A DNA stretch of 64,000 nucleotides from Macrobrachium rosenbergii. Taxonomy: Eukaryota > Arthropoda > Malacostraca > Decapoda > Palaemonidae. Of the stretch, positions 38,284 through 51,800 are shown piece after piece. Under the pieces are notes generated by a model that did not search any database, had not been told where the DNA came from, and saw only the letters and a program-made list of their open reading frames with translations. Position numbers and translations under genes: made by a program. Position 1 is the first letter of the stretch, and each line of letters opens with the position of its first letter. The stretch covers positions 42,236,322 to 42,300,321 of the forward strand of contig NC_089782.1 in assembly GCF_040412425.1 (NCBI RefSeq), read 5' to 3'.

Positions 38284-39799
38284 ATAAACGTAATGTGAGA
38301 GCTTCATTTACATTCATTAATAAACATACCAAACTTATTCCCATATGTGATCAAAATCAGTTTTTTTCTCTCTCGGATTCCTCATCACAGAGATATTGCG
38401 AAAACTTTTTTCGGCAGTGAATCCATGACAAAGGTAGGACTGTTTGCCGAAGATGACGCAATCTCGATATCGAACACGTCATTTTTATCTACTGATCTCT
38501 TCATACGAAAAGTGTTCTTCGTATTATTTTAAGGTGAGGAATTTGCCTCTCTGTTGCTTTTTTTATATCAGTAATGATGACAATAATATAGGATTAATCA
38601 TAAGAAATTTTGCTATTTACCCGCGTGAACGAATATGTGTTGAAAGTCTGTAAATTCAGTGTTGTAAATGAAGATATTTAATAGAAAATCATTAAAATAT
38701 TTTCCATTCTTGTGAACGCAAAACTGTGCAACCGGTTTCCAGTTTCCATGCCTTCAGTGCCGTTGCATTTCACTGCACCGAAACTGCTCGGTTTTTCTTC
38801 GTTTAATGCTCATGTGTGCCTCTTTGCTTGCTGCATCCACGGTGTTATTTTCCACCTATTTTCCAAGCAGGTTTCTAAAGAACATTTGCATTTTCCTTCA
38901 TCTAAATTGCTTGAACAGCTCCATTGCCTTGAAGGCTCAACTACTTAAATAATGAATTTTAAGCTTACATTTTCATTCTTGTACCCGAAACATATTGCTA
39001 GTAAGTGTATCATTATTATTTATTCCTAAAAACGGCTTATTTTTGTATTAGTTAATGAATATCCAGTTTAATTTGAGTGGGGAAAGAATGAATCTAAGTG
39101 TTCCTGATGATTGAGAGGCAAATGGTATTTACAGTAGTCTCTTCCTAGTGAAAGTAGGGATTGTTTTCAGGAAAGTCCTGCTTTTAAGTTATTGGCCTTT
39201 TAGGTAAAATTCTGCGTCGTGAGAGTTTTTGCATGTTCAGAATATTATTTAATTAATAACAAGGACTATTTCTTGTGGCAGTCATTACTATTTACTGTTT
39301 TTCCTTTTTTTAAACGGTCTGTGAGACCCACAAACTCACTTGTCTTGTACACAGTAATGCAAAGACGGTCTATCATTTTATATGTTGTACTTCGTTTTAA
39401 TTGTCAAATCCAGACTGTCATAACACCCAGGGAATAAGAAAGTCTATATATTTTTCTTGAAAGACGATATTTTCAGCTCTGAATGGGAGTTTGCTGTGCA
39501 GTCTTGGAGCGGCAAATTTAAAAGATTTAAAGCCAGCATTCAAATTGCATCTTGGCTCGAATAACTTAAGTAGAGAATACAATTAACGTCGTTGGACACG
39601 ATTATGATGCAACATGAACTGACGTTATTGTTCAGGTATTGCGTCATGCGGTTCCTTTGCAGTTGAGTGAAAGAAGTTACAGGTGAGGTACGTAAAGTTT
39701 ACCAGATTTCGATCACCTGGCAATACTGCTCGAACAGCACAACTATTGTTGGCGACTACACCAGACGAGACAACAAGACTTGAAAACGTGTCCGTAAGA
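38282..39799. other. Intergenic and KARS 5' region
   Basis: Unique sequence without microsatellites. The last ~150 bases before 39800 should include the KARS promoter and 5' UTR; no TATA box is clear. Confidence 0.5.
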
Positions 39800-39834
39800 A
39801 TGGCAGATGTTTCGGAGGAAAAGCTGTCAAAAAG
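39800..39834 (+). CDS. KARS1: KARS coding exon 1 (cytosolic N-terminus)
   Basis: Encodes 11 residues ([11 protein letters not shown]) plus two bases of a split serine codon. The donor is AG|GTGAGA. The residues EKLSK just before the shared exon match the way vertebrate cytosolic LysRS begins. About 150 bases upstream are probably 5' UTR and promoter; no TATA box is obvious there. Confidence 0.9.
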
Positions 39835-42800
39835 GTGAGATATATCAAGGTTTTTATAAATTAGAGGTGATTTTTAATGGTGACCTCAAGTTACTGCCGA
39901 AAGATGTACGAGTTTTAAGTGATGGGAAGCCCGGAATCGCGGTAACCTACATTGCAGGAAAATGTTACCGGTATCGGTGACAGCTTTCCGCAAAGTGTCG
40001 CATAATTTCTGATTAACCAAAGCGAACTCTCAAACTGAAATAGTAATTGACAGATTAAGGTTGAAGGTGTTGCCTGACTGAAGCTGAACCAAATATCACC
40101 AACCCAGGCCCTAAAGTAACACGTTACGTAATGCTCGTGTGTCAAACCGTGCCCTAGTTAAGTTTTAACCATTTTAACATTTAGAAACATAAGAAACGTC
40201 CGATTATGGCTTACTATATCAGAGATTTCTGTAGTAGATAGCCTAGGTTTGAGAGATATGATCTAACCAGAATTCCCTTAACCTAACCTAACCTTGGACG
40301 CTGTGCCCAAACCTGGTGGGGGGGAGTTTGACCTGTCAAGGAAGCTGTGACCTCTCACTGTGCATTAACCTAGAAGCATCTAAGGGAAGCCAGGTTTTAT
40401 TTCTGAAATCTAAGCTAGATTTTGGCCTATGTTGTTCATAGCCTAAGCTAGATCAGTTGGATGGTCTGTGGGTAAAATCAAAGACTAGTACCACACCCAA
40501 CTGGATCTGTAAATGTCAGTTTAGATGCAAAATTGTCACTGTTTAGTACCATCCCCTTGGGGATGAATGTAAAAACATAAGCAAAAGATGGTAAATACAC
40601 ATAGACAGAAGACAAACATAAACACAAGGTGGTAAACATTCCGATCTGTGACTGGTAGAGTGCAGGGCATGGTAGACTAGTAGTCTGTACCAACCAATGT
40701 TTCATGAATATTAGCTTTCTGAAGTAAACAGACTTGCTTCATACTAGACCAGAAGTAAACCTTTTTTATACATACACTGCTTGAATTTGGCTTTCCAAAT
40801 TAAGCAATGTAACACTGAAATGGGCCCAAACTAATCAGTGATAATGTTAAAGGCTATTCTTAATCCCATGATCAAATGTAAAAGTAGGGCCTAAAACATT
40901 TTCTTAGTTTTTAACAAATTTTCCCAGACTTGTCCATTTCTGTTGGTTGTTTTATGTCTTTGCTAATCCATTACACACCTTTAATTTTAACAGTACCAAC
41001 CACTGTGGAAAACAAAAGTTTTTGCATTTGAAAATATATGCCCTGTGTATAAGTGAAATAGACTAGAGATACATCTCAGCCCAACTAAATCAATCTGTCA
41101 ATTTGCCTACCCTAACTTTGTAATGGAAGTTACAGAATGATTACAGGGATGCATCATAAACTTATTCGTGATGCAATGTCTAACCTAACATAGTGCATAG
41201 TGGGAAGTGTCACACAACTCAGGACCCCCATGGCTTTGTGATTCCACCCAAGCAAAGGTCTCCACCATTAAACAGAAGAGCGGCTCAGAGTGAGTCCTTC
41301 CTTGATTCTTGTGACAGGCAAGAGCAGTCTTTTTGTTGGACACACCCCCCTATGATGTCATAAATGCTCTGAGGTAACCCCCTATGATGTCATAAATGCT
41401 CTGAGGTCACTAATTCCCTAAGTAACTTTCACCAGTCAGCATTTCAAAACATGTACACTTCCAAATATGGTGTCCTTACCTGAACACATTTTGTGGCATA
41501 GTTACACATTAATGAGTCCATAGTTACCCACAAGCTGACTAACACCACCTACAAGACATAACGGAAAGTTTATCTTTCGTGAAACATTCTGTATTGGTTG
41601 ATAGTGTCTGTTTAGTTATGAAAAGATATTTTGGGTCTGCACATTGAATTAATGGGGTTTTGAAAAGCTGCCCTAAATTTCATGCTATCATATATGAATT
41701 AAAAGTCATAATTTCTGTATCGTAACATCATTGCAATTGCTGGTATGTGTAAATGACTATTTCATAATAGAAGAAAAAGGTTAAACCTATAGAACTTACC
41801 AGAAAAGTTCTTGATCATGTTTCAGCTGTATCTTTTAGGTTTAATAGTAACCAATAACAGCTTATTTTGACCAGTGTTGAGATGTATGGACAGAGCTGGC
41901 TGCATGGCAACGCTGTAGACTTCAACAAGTAGTGCAAGGGTTAGCCTACGTAAGCTGTAACAAGGTGCTACCTTGTACAGTAGTGTGATTGAATGAGGTA
42001 GCTAAGAGCGTTGCATTGCTTTAAGTTTCTTATGTTTGTTCATTGGGATGGCTCTTTGTCTGGCATCCTCTGTACATTGGTCATAGTTTTCTTCAATAAT
42101 AAGCAATTTGGGTTGACATTTTATCATTTGCATTCCAAAATGACAGACCTTTATAATCCATATTTTCAGATCAGGGCAATTTTGGGAATACCAGATTAGT
42201 TTACTGGTTATTTTTCTAAATGTAGAAATGCTTTGTAATTTTATTGTTAAAAAACCATAACTAATTAGTAATATGAATACATTAGAATAAATGAAAGTTC
42301 AAGTTCAATGAATCAGTTATGCCAGTTTACCACCAGTACATCTCAATTTGCTGTTTACTGTTGTTACTGAGCAAAAACAAGCAAAATATTAAAATGCAGT
42401 GAAATTGAAATTCATAAAACCATTCAAAAGTGTAATGCCCCTCAGATAAAAAGAAAGCTAACACATAATACACTATTAGGATTGTGGTTTTTACAACCCA
42501 GCAGATTAGATAATGTTAAGAATGGTAAAAATTGTTTTATTATAATGGTAATGCATTTAAAATGGTAATATGCTGTATTTGCTGCCCGTCCTATCAACTC
42601 ATTTAGCCTAGGGTTCTTTTATGAAAAATGTTAAAAGAATGATAAAATTGTTTTACTACACTGTTAATGCATTTATGGTTACAATATGCTATATTAACTG
42701 CACACTGTTCTGTTTGGCACAATAAAATTTCCACAATAGTCCCTTTGATACACCCTTGGCATCGCACCTTTAGTCTTGGCTAGCGTGAGAGCATAGCTTG

Positions 42801-45800
42801 ATTGGTTATAACTTCATGAAAATATTTGGTGTAATTATATGGAGTAAGCTCATAAAATCATTGGAAACCAATGCAGTACTATTCTTAAAACACAATGATA
42901 CAGTAAAAACAAGTAACTACAGTTGAAATCAAAGTTAAAAAGTTTAGTTGAATAGAATTGGTGTGTCATCTCATAACTTTCAGTGTTAACAATATATTTC
43001 ATAATTTAAGAAAAATGAATGCAGTGTAAGTAAAAGATTCAAATACTGTTGTGAAGGCAATCACCATTCATGTAAATCCCAATAAAAAGCTCAGGTGATA
43101 TTCACTTTCATAAATATCAGTTAAAAATTTGTTAAAACAAGTATAGTGTATATGAACACACAATGTAGAAAAAGAGTTTGTTAAAGAAGCAAACCATAAC
43201 ATAAACTGAATGCCCACTTGTCTTCTGTGAGTGGTTTGAAACTCCACCTGGCCTGGCTGTTACATGAAAAATGGATAAGTGGAAAGAGTTATTCCTAGAG
43301 GTAGTATGTATTACCTATCATCAGCTAGTACCGTAATTCAGTATTTGGTGGCTCTGCTTTTTTATGTGTAGTAGATACAGGCAGTCCCCAGTTTATGACG
43401 GGGGTTCCGTTCCTACGTCGTAAGCTGAAAAATCGTTGAAAATTGTAAAAAATCCAAAGAAAACCTTACTTTTAATGCTTTTGTTGCATTGAAAATGATG
43501 TAAACTGCATTTTTATTGAGTTTTTCTTAAAAATGAACTTCAAATTTTGATTATTCTGCCGTTTTGGAGCGATATTTCTTCCGTCGGATCAGCGCTGTAA
43601 GCGTCGTAACCCTGGAATATGCATCGTAAACCGGAAAATAATTTCTGATGAATATACTTGAAAAGCGTCGTAACCTCGGAACGTCGTAAGCCAGACCTGT
43701 CTTAAACCGGGAACTGCCTTTTGGTTGAGTAATGGCATGTAAAGCAGAAATAGTTTTAAATCAGATTTAGATTTATTTTTCCCTATGTTTAGACTCTTGT
43801 TATTTACAGAAAGTAACATGGGTCATTTCTCAAGAAATATATGGAGGGCAGTTACAAACAGTACAGACATCTTGGGAAATTATGGCTGGAAGCTGTCACT
43901 TAAGAGTAATGATTTCCCAAGTTGCAGATTCCTTTCTAATTCCCACAGGTGGGTGAAACATCAGGAGCAGCTTATTTCTTCCTTTCATATTTGTGATATA
44001 TATAGTTTATTAGTGTTTCATAGAATTGTGTGCATGGTACACAGTGTATTTGGATGTGGAGTTTACTCAAGAACTGTCATCCTTTCATTTACTGATGTTT
44101 AACATTTAATGTCAATTATAGGACATAATACTGTAACTGTTGTTACGTAAAGCTACATTGATAACTTCCTCAGCTGCTTTTGTTGTTTCATCCATCATTT
44201 TTACTGTACTAAATGTTGTGTGCATACACTTGGTTTCTACCTGTGTACTTTATGTATACAGTTTGTGAAAGAGATTAAATAAATTTGCTTGTTATTCTCT
44301 TAGTGTATAAAGTTTTCTTCCCTTTGAAGTCACAGAAGTTTACATCAAACCCAAAGAAAAAGAATAGTGAAAGTCATTTAATCAGTAAGCCTGTATTAGT
44401 CCTATTTGTCATAATCAGTTAAGTTTTAGATATAGTATTTCTAATTTATAAGCAAGTAGGGAATCCCAGAGCTACAGTTGCTATTCATTTCTTTTACATT
44501 GTGATTGAAAGTTTTTAAAATGAATGGAATAAATTAGTTAAATTTTTTATTTTCGTATATTACCCAGAGGGGAAACCAGGATATTCTGTTCAGACTTTTA
44601 AGGAGATTCACTTTCCCAAAACTGGAGTAAATTTCATTATTTTCAGTACTGTTAACCACTTTATGAACTTTCCATAGGTTATCAGGATTGGGATGAATAA
44701 ATTTCTGCTCTGGTTCAGAAATTGATTACATCTGATATGTTCTCATTATTTCGAGTTTTTATGGAATTCATTGTGATTGCTTAGTAATGAAGCTTTGGAT
44801 ATCCCCATACAGTTTGTGCAAGTTTTAGGTTCTATTATGGAAGATACACTTTCATTCCAATTCTAGTACCCTCATTATGAAGTATTAAGTTGCATGAAAC
44901 TTTCCTCATACTCTGACGAAGAAAATCAAGGGTATGCGATGCAGTGTGTTGATAATACTGCATACACCATTTAATTTTATGTATCTACTATACTTTGAAG
45001 TATCTTTAGGCTGATAGAGTAAGAAATTAAACTTGGTTTGCTGAATATAGTGGCACAGAGACCTTAGACTATATCAATACCATGAGACAGATGCAGCTTT
45101 AAACTTTTAATAGGTAAAAGTGGATTTCCTTATAACTTGATTGCTGGAAAAATGTCACGAATTACATCATGAAATTCTTGCAAATAGTTATGTACAGGTA
45201 TTATTGACATCCCTCCATTTTTTTCATTTAACTTTTTTCATCGCTAACATAGCGCATGTAATGAGTAGTTTTTACTCTGTATATTCTGGTTAAAAGATGT
45301 AGGCTAGGAAATCATCTGTGCCAAAGCACCCTAACATTTCAGTATTGTCTAATCTACAACTCATATTGTAGTTGCACAGTTTTATAGCATGATAAATTTT
45401 TGAATACCTTTCTTAGGATATTGAATCACTTGTATCAACATTTTTCATTGTCATATTCAAGTTAAATAAATTATGGCTTAGGTTAGAAATCATAGTTAAG
45501 AACATATATGAAGATTGTGTAAAAAGACAAAACACCACTTGAACATTTCACTTTTTTGCATAAGTTTTGCAAGTTTAAAATACATTGATGAAAATTACCT
45601 AAAGAGGATTTTTGTAATGTTAAATCAGGCATGGTGGAGGCAATTTGTGACTTATTATTCTAGGATATTGTATAAAAGTTATGCACAGATATATCATAGT
45701 GGTATAAGTACCAACTTGTTTTTACTTACTGACTACGTTACCTTTTGTTTTTATCATGTTACACCCGGGTAAAGTAATTAAAATTTGTCAGTATGCAATG

Positions 45801-48800
45801 CATTTCAAATGTATTTTGTAATATTATATACTGTAGCATGTAAGTATTGAGGAAAATGCCATGATTGGTAACTGGTATTTAAAACTTTGAAATTGGATAA
45901 AATTATACTGTTAAACAATTCCGTTAATTTTTAAACATACATATGCTAAGGTTTTGTGCATGTACAATATGAATATAGTTCCCAAACTTTTGTAGATTGT
46001 AGGGAGAACTTTTGTAGAATGTAGGGAGACACTAATTTTATAGTATGAACTATGCTTCACAAAACAAACCAGGTGATGTTATATAAATAGAATTGTGTAA
46101 GTTCAGGCTTTATATTTTGATTGTCAAAAAGCACGAAAACAAATTTTGTTGAATTCTTGTGGACTTGTATAAACACACAAGTTTTTGTGAAAGTAGAGAG
46201 TACTGTATGCATAATATAATAAGAGGAATTAGATGTTTAGTGAACCAGACACCATGTTTCATTACAACTAATACATTATTACTTTTTTCTAGTGAGCTGA
46301 AAAGGCGACTTAAAGCAGAAAAGAAGGCACAAGAAAAGGCTTTGAAGGAAGCAAATAAACCTGAGCAGTCCACAAAACCCAAAAAGGTATTTGATATAAT
46401 CATATGAACTGTAGTGCTTTGTATGATGAAAGCAAGATGGTTGGGTTTACAGGCTGTTAGTGCTGTAATTGATATGAAGTTTTAATAGGAATGTTGAAGT
46501 AGACTAATACCTGTGACATGGGGAAGAGGTAGGCTGCAGATAGTTTGCATTACTTTGGTTTAAGGAATTTACAATTTAGTGATTATGTACAGACTAGAAA
46601 GGACAAATTGCATGGTAAATGAAAGACTGGAAAGTCTGCAACCCATATAGCTTAACCAACCCTTTATCTTCTGTGTGACCTGTTAATTTCCTGTCCCTCA
46701 TACTTGTTACCATTATGGTAGCTTTATTGTACTTTTCACTTGACATTTCATTAGTACTGGATAACAGATAGAATTAATACATTGTGTTCTTCAAGCACTC
46801 TTATCAGTTTCTTTTTGTGCCTTCCAGAATTGCTCTTGTTTTCATAACAAAAAAATTACCTCCATAGCAGCTTTGGGTCAGAAAGGGTTGGTTTTTCGGT
46901 TGAATAGTAAAATATAACTTGGGAGAGAAAAATTAGGAGGGAGATGCAACCCTGGAATTTTGTCAGAGCAAGGCTTCTAGTTACTGAACACCATCTTTCA
47001 AGGATTGCAGATAGAAGTTATCATACAAGAGTAGAGAAGCTGAAACGCACATTGATTTTATTACTGTTAGTGCAGGCAGCATCAGAGAAAAGTATTGCAC
47101 TGTCATACCAGGAAAGGCATGCTTAGCACACTATCAAGCAGACTTGGTAGTGAGGGATAGAACAGCGAAAAAAAAGACAATCCAAAGAATAAAAACATGA
47201 CACTGAAAAATGTCCAAGAAAAAAGTCTCGGCAAGCAAAGCACCATAAATTGGTTGGTTGGAACCACGCAAGGTATACAGTACAAAAAAGCAGCTGTAGT
47301 TGTATGTGGTGTGCAACTGGTGAAGTGATATAGATGAAGAGACATGGTAAAGGAAATCAAGATGTAGAAGGCACCTGAACAGAAATGAGCCTTCAAGGCC
47401 TGTCAAAGGACAGGGAGGAGGGAGACTGAAAGGCAGATGCCCGTATGTCCATTAAGGCCAAGTATCTTCGTAAAGATGAAAATGGAGAAATAAAATTGAA
47501 AGAGGTACTTGAATGAGCCAGTATTTTGAAGGCATTCTGAATCAAAGTAATAAGTGGAGGATGTTGCTGTGATATGGGAATCATAAAGTTTGAAACAGAA
47601 GAGGTTAAAAGGGCCTGTTCAGAATAACAGGAAATTTAATGAAAACAGCAGAGGAGCCAGTTATTGATGACTTGCCAGAATAGATGAAACTAACACTGGA
47701 ACAGATATAAGCAGCTTAGGGTAAGAGGTATATATACGGTAATAATGGTTTCATGGTTTTACAGTACAAAGAAAAGGGGATGCACTGCAACTGGAAAATC
47801 GTAGTGACAAGATTCCTTAAGCATGTTTTGAAAACATTGAAGAAGGTGAAGGAGAAGCTGGAAAATCAACAGTAATCAGTTTAAATAGCTTGGTTTCAGT
47901 CAAGGCTCACTTTTGCACCCTTTGATGTTTATCATGGTAATAGTGGAAGCTGCAAAGTGGTGTGTGGGGAAATCATGTTATAAATGAGGCAGTGGTGAAG
48001 AGATGTAGTGTCCTGTGATTGGGAAGTACACTGAGATCTAAAAAAAAAATTAGGTGATTTTGATGACAGGATAAGGAGCATTTAGTGGGAAAAACAAGCC
48101 AAGGAAGTAGCAGGACAAAGAACAGTAAGTATTCTTGGGAAATTATGGAAAAATATGAAGATCTAAAACTGCGAGTTCGTGCAGAAAGTGTATAAGACAG
48201 TGGAAAAGCTGAATTTCACACTAACTCCGTTAAAAGTAAAGCAGACATAAAAAGCATGTAGTGACGACGATGGGGTAATGTTGAGATCTGTGAGTATATC
48301 AGGTAATTTCTCACCTGATATAATTCTGCACTGTGGCAATAATGTACTCACTTGATGTCATCAAAAGTGAAAGTCCAGTACCGAATGCATTATATGTTGT
48401 AAGGAAGTGACATTCTCACATACACCTGTTTTAGATACTGAAGTACTCTTTTCTGTGTCTAGTGAAGTTACATTCTTGTAAGAGCAGTTAATGTCCCTCA
48501 ACAATCTTGGATATTATTCTTTTCTGTTTCTAGTGAAGTTACATTCTCGTAAGAGCAGTACAACATTCTTATCGATGTGGTAGGATTTTAGTTTTTTTTT
48601 TTTTTAATCTATATGTATTTAAGCAGCAGTTGTGTGCCTACAGTGTATCCCATACTGTATAAGTATCAGCTTCACACAAAAATCTCCTCAATTTGGTGGA
48701 TTGTACCCAGTATTTTTCTCTTTGGCAAGCCTCAAGACACAGTGGGAAATATTTGGAATTCTATCCTTGCTAATTTGAGGAGTTGCACATAAAAATGCCT

Positions 48801-51800
48801 TATTTGTGTTGTTTTTTAAATATGGTGCTTACATTGACTACAGAATCTTGCGCTTTTTATATCCACGTGCACTGTATCTCCTGTGTAAAATATTTGCAAT
48901 AAATTTGCCTCGTATCTTTTTATGTATAGGAAATATTCCATGTGACAGCTTTAGAAACCATACATCTTACTGACATTGTACTGTTAAAGATATCTCCAAT
49001 TACAGAACTTGACATTAGGTTGGCCAGCCTCATGAGAGGTGAACAAGTAGCTGAATGGTCTGGTTAAACTAATTAGTAATACTGTAATACTTGACAGAAG
49101 TTTTTCTTTATGTACTACATTAGGGAACTTGCCCAAAGTTTTAAAGGCTCATTTTCCGAGAAATTTATTGCAGTGGGAACTTGGACATTTCAGTATTTGT
49201 AAGCTTTGTGGTTACAAGGCATTTCAGTTATTAAGAAAGTATATACACTTAAGTTAAAACTGAGGAAATTTATACATGTCTGTAGGTTGAAATTTTTTTA
49301 AGTTCAAATTTTTATTGAAGTTTATTCAGTAGAGCTGTATTAGTAAATGTAAGGACGACTAAGGAACACGATTTATCTCGATAAACTCCCCAATCACCCC
49401 AAGAATAAAGGACACAGGATTACTTTTGAGGATGGTATAAGCCAGCAAGTTTCTGAATCTTGGATGTAAATTTTCCTATTAGTCTGCTCTGTTGTAGATA
49501 AAAAAAAAATAAACTTCTCTTTGATGGTCTTACATATGCTGCGAAGGCCTTCCTTTTGGCTGTACAACATTTTACTGTTTAATACTTCAGGTTTGGAGAT
49601 GAAGAAATCATTTCTTCTGAGTAAACCTGATGTGAGACTTCAAGAATCTTGTAGGATCTACCACAATACAAGTTTAAATATTACAGTGTCCTGTTTATTG
49701 TGTTTAAATATCATATGTTCAGTTTATAATAGTATTTCTTATATTTACACATTTTTCTCAGGTAAATGAAGAAGAAATAAGTGCCAATGAATACCTGAAA
49801 TTAAGAACACAGTATGTTCAGCAACAAAAAGATGAGGGAAAAGTTGTATACCCCCACAAATTCCATGTGTCAACATCACTTTCCGACTTCATTGAAACAT
49901 ATGATAGTTTAGATGAAGAAGTTGAAGGAAAAGAAGAGGTCACAGTTGCAGGGAGGGTTCATGCTATAAGAGAGAGCAGCCAGAAGTTACGATTCTACGA
50001 CCTGAGAGCTGAAGATGTCAAATTACAGGTGAGTGTTCATACTTGAATTAAGCTTCTTATGCTTTATGAGTGTTTTCCATCTCATAATGACCTGCATTAC
50101 AAGTGTGGAAGTCAAGTCTATGTGCTTAACTCTTACGTTACATTTTTTTTTTTTTTTCAAATGTCAAAAATAAGCATGTTTTTATAAATTTTTTTTAATG
50201 TTCCATATGAGATATGTAGTGCATGACTTTTAAAGAAAATTATTAGTAATTTACTTTGGAATTCAGTAGACTGTGATTTACAGCTCAACCATCACTAAAC
50301 TGACATGATTGGGACCTGCAGGGTGCAGATTAATGATATATTGCCAGATTATTTAGTGGTTAGGGTAGAATATGCTTACCCCATCACTTAACCATTTCAT
50401 CCTACCTTTAACATACCCTGTAAATCAGTACTAGTTAGATAATAAGGCAAAAAGAAACACTGAATGAAAATCAAGTGAAATTTTAGTGAAGCATAGACAA
50501 AATAAATGGTGTAGGTAATTCTTTTAACTTACACATGAACTTTCATCACTGCTGCTTCCAAAGTGATGAGCTTGGATTTGCAGCTGCTGCATACACATTT
50601 ACGTGTCATGAGGTGAATGCTGTCAGGGTTCCCATCTTCCTTATCTTGGAATTTTTTTTATATGTATTTTATGCCTATTCTCATTTATGTTTTTATTATA
50701 TTTTTCATTTTTTTATTTTTACAACCCAAAAGATAAATGCAATCGTGTGTGTAGGGTACGTACAAATGCACAAACTCATTCACTGGCATTGGAGAAATTG
50801 CTACAGCTTGTTTTGGTTCATGTTGTCTCACTTAGATTTTTTATGATATTCTCTTTCATGTTTTTAATGTATTTTCTAATTTTTTATTTTTACAACCCAA
50901 AAGGTGAATGCTATCGTGTGCATAGGGTACCTACAAACGCATAAACTCGTTCACTGGTGTTGAAGAACTTGCTATAACTTGTTTTGGTTCATGTTATTAT
51001 GCTTATGATTTTCTTATTTATATTTTGTGCTATTCTCATTTATATTTTTACTGCATTTTGTAATTTTTTTACAACCCAAAAGATAAACAGAACCATGTAC
51101 ATAAGGGTACATACATATGCACACAAGTAGCACCAACAAATAGTATCGGCAGGTTGGTGCGGTGACCTGGGAAATTTGAAATTGCACTAGCTGAAATTAG
51201 TGCTGGTTTAGTGATGGAACCAGACTAACGATTGCTGGATTAGTGATGGTCAGTTGATATCACATTTTTACATTCCTAAGTTAGCTCGGGAGTCGTAGAA
51301 AAATAGGATAATTAGAAAAGTGATTACACTAGATAATTTTGTTTTTGAATCATACAGTATTTTGAAGAAGCATCATTATATTATTCATGCAACATTATCA
51401 AGTTTGAGAGATAGATTTTATAGTTGAAGTAAGTAGTTCTTATGCAATAGATTTTATAGTTGAAGTAGTTCTTATGCATAAGAATGCCACCCATTGTGGT
51501 GTTATAGTTTATAACAGCTTTGGTTTTCTGTATGACATTTCCTCTTTTGTCAGTTTTCCAACTTCGTGCATTGGGAATGGCAGACAATAGTGATAAGTCT
51601 CTCTTGTCTTTTCTTGTCATTGCTGTAACATTTGAACTTACCTTGAAATCTGAAGACAGATATTTACGATTATATGTATTCCCTGAAGTAATGAGCTTCC
51701 TTACTAATCACTACTAGTTTCTTAAGTCATTCATTTTGATTTTGGTGGTAATGAGATGGCAAAAATAATGTATTTCAGGAAATGCTTGAGCCATTTGAGA

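Noticed and set aside
40276..40296. AACCTAACCTAACC, like the arthropod telomere repeat
   Set aside because: Only about three units inside an intron; chance or an interstitial trace, not a telomere.
41345..41408. CRE-like sites in the 37-bp duplication as KARS regulation
   Set aside because: They lie 1.5 kb into the intron with no supporting context.
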